Shown: positions 6,587 to 8,448 of the stretch, one piece after another
Numbering within the stretch: the first letter of the stretch is position 1
Layout of the letters: each line of letters begins with the position of its first letter
Assembly: GCA_946480475.1 (NCBI GenBank)
Contig: CAMLJM010000053.1
Coordinates: forward strand, 1-8,448
DNA from: an uncultured Alphaproteobacteria bacterium
GTDB taxonomy: Bacteria; Pseudomonadota; Alphaproteobacteria; Micavibrionales; Micavibrionaceae
DNA length: 8,448 nucleotides
Reading direction: 5' to 3'
Program-made: the position numbers and the translations under genes
The notes under the pieces: model-generated
What the model was told of the DNA's origin: nothing
The model's input: the letters and a program-made list of their open reading frames with translations, nothing else
Database searches by the model: none

Positions 6587-7471
6587 CTAAAGGCCATAGC
6601 GGCTCCAGAGGCTGCGGCTTTCGATAGTTTGTAACAGTTCATCGCCGATCCCGCTGATATCCGGGCTTTGCATTATGGGCAGATCAAATGGCAGCAGGCG
6701 CCTTTCGGCTGATACGTCGATGAATTTGACCTTATCGCCATATTTAGTGGTCATAAAGCCGCGCATATCATTGATACCGTCAATCAGGCCCAGTTCAAGA
6801 GCAGGCTGGGCGGTCCAGAAACGCCCCTCAAAGAGTGTGCGATCGGCAGCTTTCAACATATGGCCGCGACGTTCACGTACCCAGTCGATGAAATGATTGT
6901 GCAACTCTCTTTGAATAGTGTGCAGACGTTCGACATCCTCAGGTTTTTCCGGCAGAAAGGGATCCAGGATTGATTTTTCCGAACCGGAAGTATGCAGGCG
7001 GCGCTTGATATCATGTTTGCGAATGAAATCTTCAAAGCCGAAGCTTGCTGAAATAACGCCAATAGAGCCGACAATCGAAACAGCTTGCGCATGAATTTCA
7101 TCGGCGGCGCATGCCAGCCAGTAACCCCCCGATGCAGCCACGTCTTCGATAAACGCATAAACAGGAATGTTTTTTTCTTCGGCCCAGTGACGGATTTCAT
7201 TACCGATCAGGGATGATTGGCCCGCTGACCCACCCGGGGAATTAATGGCCAGTGCTACGGCAACGACACCGGGCTTATCGAATGCTTTTTCAATCTGTTT
7301 GGAAACGCGCGCAAAGTTGATGTAGTTGCGGCGGTTGGAATCCATGATCGCGCCGGATAAGCGAATGACAGACACTTTGGGGCGTTCTTCAAAGTGTTTG
7401 CCAATGAAGGGCATGGTGCGCATAAAAGCGCGGAATTTCTTCAGGGTTTCCTGATCGTTTTCTTCTGTCAT
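6587..7471 (-). CDS. S49 family peptidase A (SppA-like)
   Basis: A single-domain S49 serine peptidase of 294 residues, half the size of E. coli SppA and like the Bacillus SppA or SohB-type enzymes, which cleave leftover signal peptides or membrane proteins using a Ser/Lys dyad. Visible: the oxyanion-type AINSPGGSAGQS (75-86), the nucleophile motif DVAASGGYWLACAAD with Ser114, the GSIGVISASFGF block (135-146), and the likely general base Lys166 in SGSEKSILDPF. The Ser-to-Lys spacing is 52 residues, as in Bacillus SppA. FEGRFWTAQPALELGLIDG (214-232) is the usual C-terminal signature. There is no signal peptide or clear membrane helix. The N-terminus is charged, with a short FRAFMRTMPFIG stretch that may rest on the membrane, so an inner-leaflet or cytosolic location is likely. 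The start at 7471 has no obvious Shine-Dalgarno and lies only 20 bases after a terminator hairpin. The permease follows 24 bases downstream. Confidence 0.93.
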   Translation of the reverse strand: MTEENDQETLKKFRAFMRTMPFIGKHFEERPKVSVIRLSGAIMDSNRRNYINFARVSKQIEKAFDKPGVVAVALAINSPGGSAGQSSLIGNEIRHWAEEKNIPVYAFIEDVAASGGYWLACAADEIHAQAVSIVGSIGVISASFGFEDFIRKHDIKRRLHTSGSEKSILDPFLPEKPEDVERLHTIQRELHNHFIDWVRERRGHMLKAADRTLFEGRFWTAQPALELGLIDGINDMRGFMTTKYGDKVKFIDVSAERRLLPFDLPIMQSPDISGIGDELLQTIESRSLWSRYGL

Positions 7472-7491
7472 AATGCAATGCAGTGTGCCTG

Positions 7492-7520
7492 AAAAACCCG
7501 GTTAGTCAATCCGGGTTTTT
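7492..7520 (-). terminator. Perfect symmetric intrinsic terminator between the S49 genes
   Basis: A perfect ten-pair inverted repeat, AAAAACCCGG (7492-7501) and CCGGGTTTTT (7511-7520), encloses the nine-base loop 7502-7510. Read on the minus strand it gives a GC-rich stem core ending in TTTTT, the standard Rho-independent form. Its first bases are part of the TAA stop codon (7521-7519) of S49 peptidase B. The symmetric A and T tracts also allow termination of plus-strand transcripts. It should reduce or block read-through into S49 peptidase A, whose ATG is 20 bases further on. Confidence 0.88.
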
Positions 7521-8370
7521 ACATGAATTTTGGACGTGCGGACTTGTCGTAGCCACCCCTGACGTTACCACCGGATTCCTTCAGGGATTCAAGCAGATCT
7601 TTAAGAGGGTTGCTGCTAATTTCTATATCAGGTTCAAAGATTTTGAAGCTGACTTTTCTACCCAGAAGCTCAGGCGCCTTACCCATCATATCGCCCAATC
7701 CATCGACCAGGCCTAGCTCGAGGGCTTTACGACCAGACCAGTGTCTTCCTGACATGACCTCACTATCAGGCCCTTTAATCCTGTCTCCGCGGAGTTGTTT
7801 AACCCTATTGATGAATTCTTCATGAAATTCATCAAGGCCCTCTTGTATGGCTTTCACGTACTTTTTCTTAAGCGGCTGGTGTGGGTCTAGCATGACCTTA
7901 TCCTTGCCAGCGGTGAATACGCGGCGTTCGACGCCAGCTTTTTTATTCTTTTTGTGGTATCCGAATGTCGCTATCACAACGCCGATAGAGCCTATGTCTG
8001 ATACAGGCAGTGCATAAATTTCCTTGGCAGAGCAAGCAATCCAATATCCGCCTGATGCTGCAACTCCGCGTACGAAGGCATAAACAGGTTTCTTTGAAAA
8101 CTCTGACTGCCGTCTGATTTCCTCCGCAATCAAATAAGTTTCGGAAGGGGAACCGCCAGGACAGTCAATATCCAGGATAACAGCCTTTGATTGCTTCCAG
8201 GCAAATGCCTCTGCAATAGCTTTTCTGTGCGTATCCCAACTTATATAAGGTTCAGAATTTTCTGGGACGCGCGTTATCTCCCCATGGAGCGGAATGACAG
8301 CAATTTTTATAGGTGGTTTTGACTCGTCTACGAAAGCTTTGCTGAGCGTTTTCTTTGCTTTGGTCGTCAT
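7519..8370 (-). CDS. S49 family peptidase B (SppA-like), paralog of A
   Basis: A 283-residue single-domain S49 peptidase, clearly homologous along its whole core to the gene downstream. It shows VILDIDCPGGSPSE (64-77; Cys where the family usually has Ser or Asn), the nucleophile motif GVAASGGYWIACSAKE with Ser106, GSIGVVIATFGY (127-138) and the base Lys158 in TAGKDKVMLDP. The Ser-Lys spacing of 52 residues is identical to peptidase A, so both copies look catalytically complete. MSGRHWSGRKALELGLVDG (206-224) is the C-terminal signature. No signal peptide or membrane helix is visible. The N-terminal 20 residues and the C-terminal 30 are Lys/Ser/Gly-rich and do not match peptidase A. The start at 8370 is backed by AGGGA (8382-8378), seven bases upstream. 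A hairpin terminator overlaps the stop codon. The physiological substrate is unknown; signal-peptide or membrane-protein turnover is the family expectation. Confidence 0.93.
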   Translation of the reverse strand: MTTKAKKTLSKAFVDESKPPIKIAVIPLHGEITRVPENSEPYISWDTHRKAIAEAFAWKQSKAVILDIDCPGGSPSETYLIAEEIRRQSEFSKKPVYAFVRGVAASGGYWIACSAKEIYALPVSDIGSIGVVIATFGYHKKNKKAGVERRVFTAGKDKVMLDPHQPLKKKYVKAIQEGLDEFHEEFINRVKQLRGDRIKGPDSEVMSGRHWSGRKALELGLVDGLGDMMGKAPELLGRKVSFKIFEPDIEISSNPLKDLLESLKESGGNVRGGYDKSARPKFM

Positions 8371-8411
8371 CCAAGTATCCCTGTTTACTGTTCTTTTTTA
8401 TAATTCAGGCC

Positions 8412-8440
8412 AGTAAAGCGGGTGGCATGCAGGGAGTCAA
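8412..8440 (-). promoter_or_regulatory. Candidate sigma70-type promoter of S49 peptidase B
   Basis: On the minus strand TTGACT (8440-8435, five of six to the -35 consensus) is followed after exactly 17 bases by TTTACT (8417-8412, four of six to the -10 consensus). Initiation would fall about 35 bases before the ATG at 8370, leaving room for the AGGGA ribosome binding site at 8382-8378. An A/T-rich tract (8390-8404) lies between promoter and gene. This is a motif-level prediction. Confidence 0.45.
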
Positions 8441-8448
8441 GTTATGCC

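Noticed and set aside
6579..6596. GGCC-TTTA-GGCC hairpin followed by TTTT on the minus strand at the end of S49 peptidase A
   Set aside because: The stem has only four usable pairs and the T-run is short and interrupted. It is too weak to call a terminator, so co-transcription with the permease is kept.
7155..8088. Direct repeat of 11 bases (GCATAAACAGG, 7155-7165 and 8078-8088)
   Set aside because: Both copies encode the same conserved PVYA segment of the two S49 paralogs, so the repeat is explained by protein homology rather than a mobile or regulatory repeat.
6587..8370. Prophage origin for the S49 peptidases
   Set aside because: Phage S49-type proteases sit with portal, capsid or terminase genes. 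None is present, and the neighbours are a permease and ordinary chromosomal genes.

Overview
The window looks like a chromosomal segment of an alphaproteobacterium with mid-range GC. The main support is the 957-residue SUV3-type RNA helicase, a family shared by Alphaproteobacteria and mitochondria. The pair of single-domain S49 (SppA-like) peptidases and the YraQ/ArsP-superfamily permease fit that placement. I cannot name the genus. A lineage such as Micavibrionales is possible but is only a guess. I see no mobile element, phage gene, tRNA, rRNA or CRISPR array, and no stretch over 300 bases lacks a gene.

Layout: (1) Bases 1-1574, minus strand: the N-terminal 524 codons of a large Sec-exported protein of unknown function. 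It is open through the left edge of the window, so its C-terminus is missing. (2) A 64-base divergent promoter region. (3) Bases 1639-5440, plus strand: a tight three-gene run of SUV3-type helicase, a small Rap1a/Tai-like secreted protein (7-base gap) and an unrecognised multi-pass membrane protein (stop and start codons directly adjacent). (4) A 42-base convergent gap. (5) Bases 8370-5483, minus strand, in transcription order: S49 peptidase B, a strong symmetric hairpin terminator overlapping its stop codon, S49 peptidase A, and a permease with a His/Cys-rich N-terminus.

How they may work together: the helicase is probably a housekeeping RNA-unwinding enzyme. The two genes behind it appear translationally linked to it, although their products are an exported protein and a membrane protein. 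On the other strand, two paralogous membrane-protein or signal-peptide peptidases are separated by a terminator that should uncouple their expression, and the second is linked to a putative metal or metalloid permease. The shared theme outside the helicase is the cell envelope. No complete novel system is demonstrable from sequence alone. The most interesting points are the terminator placed between the two peptidase paralogs, the helicase/Rap1a-like/membrane-protein run, and the altered signature motifs of the permease.
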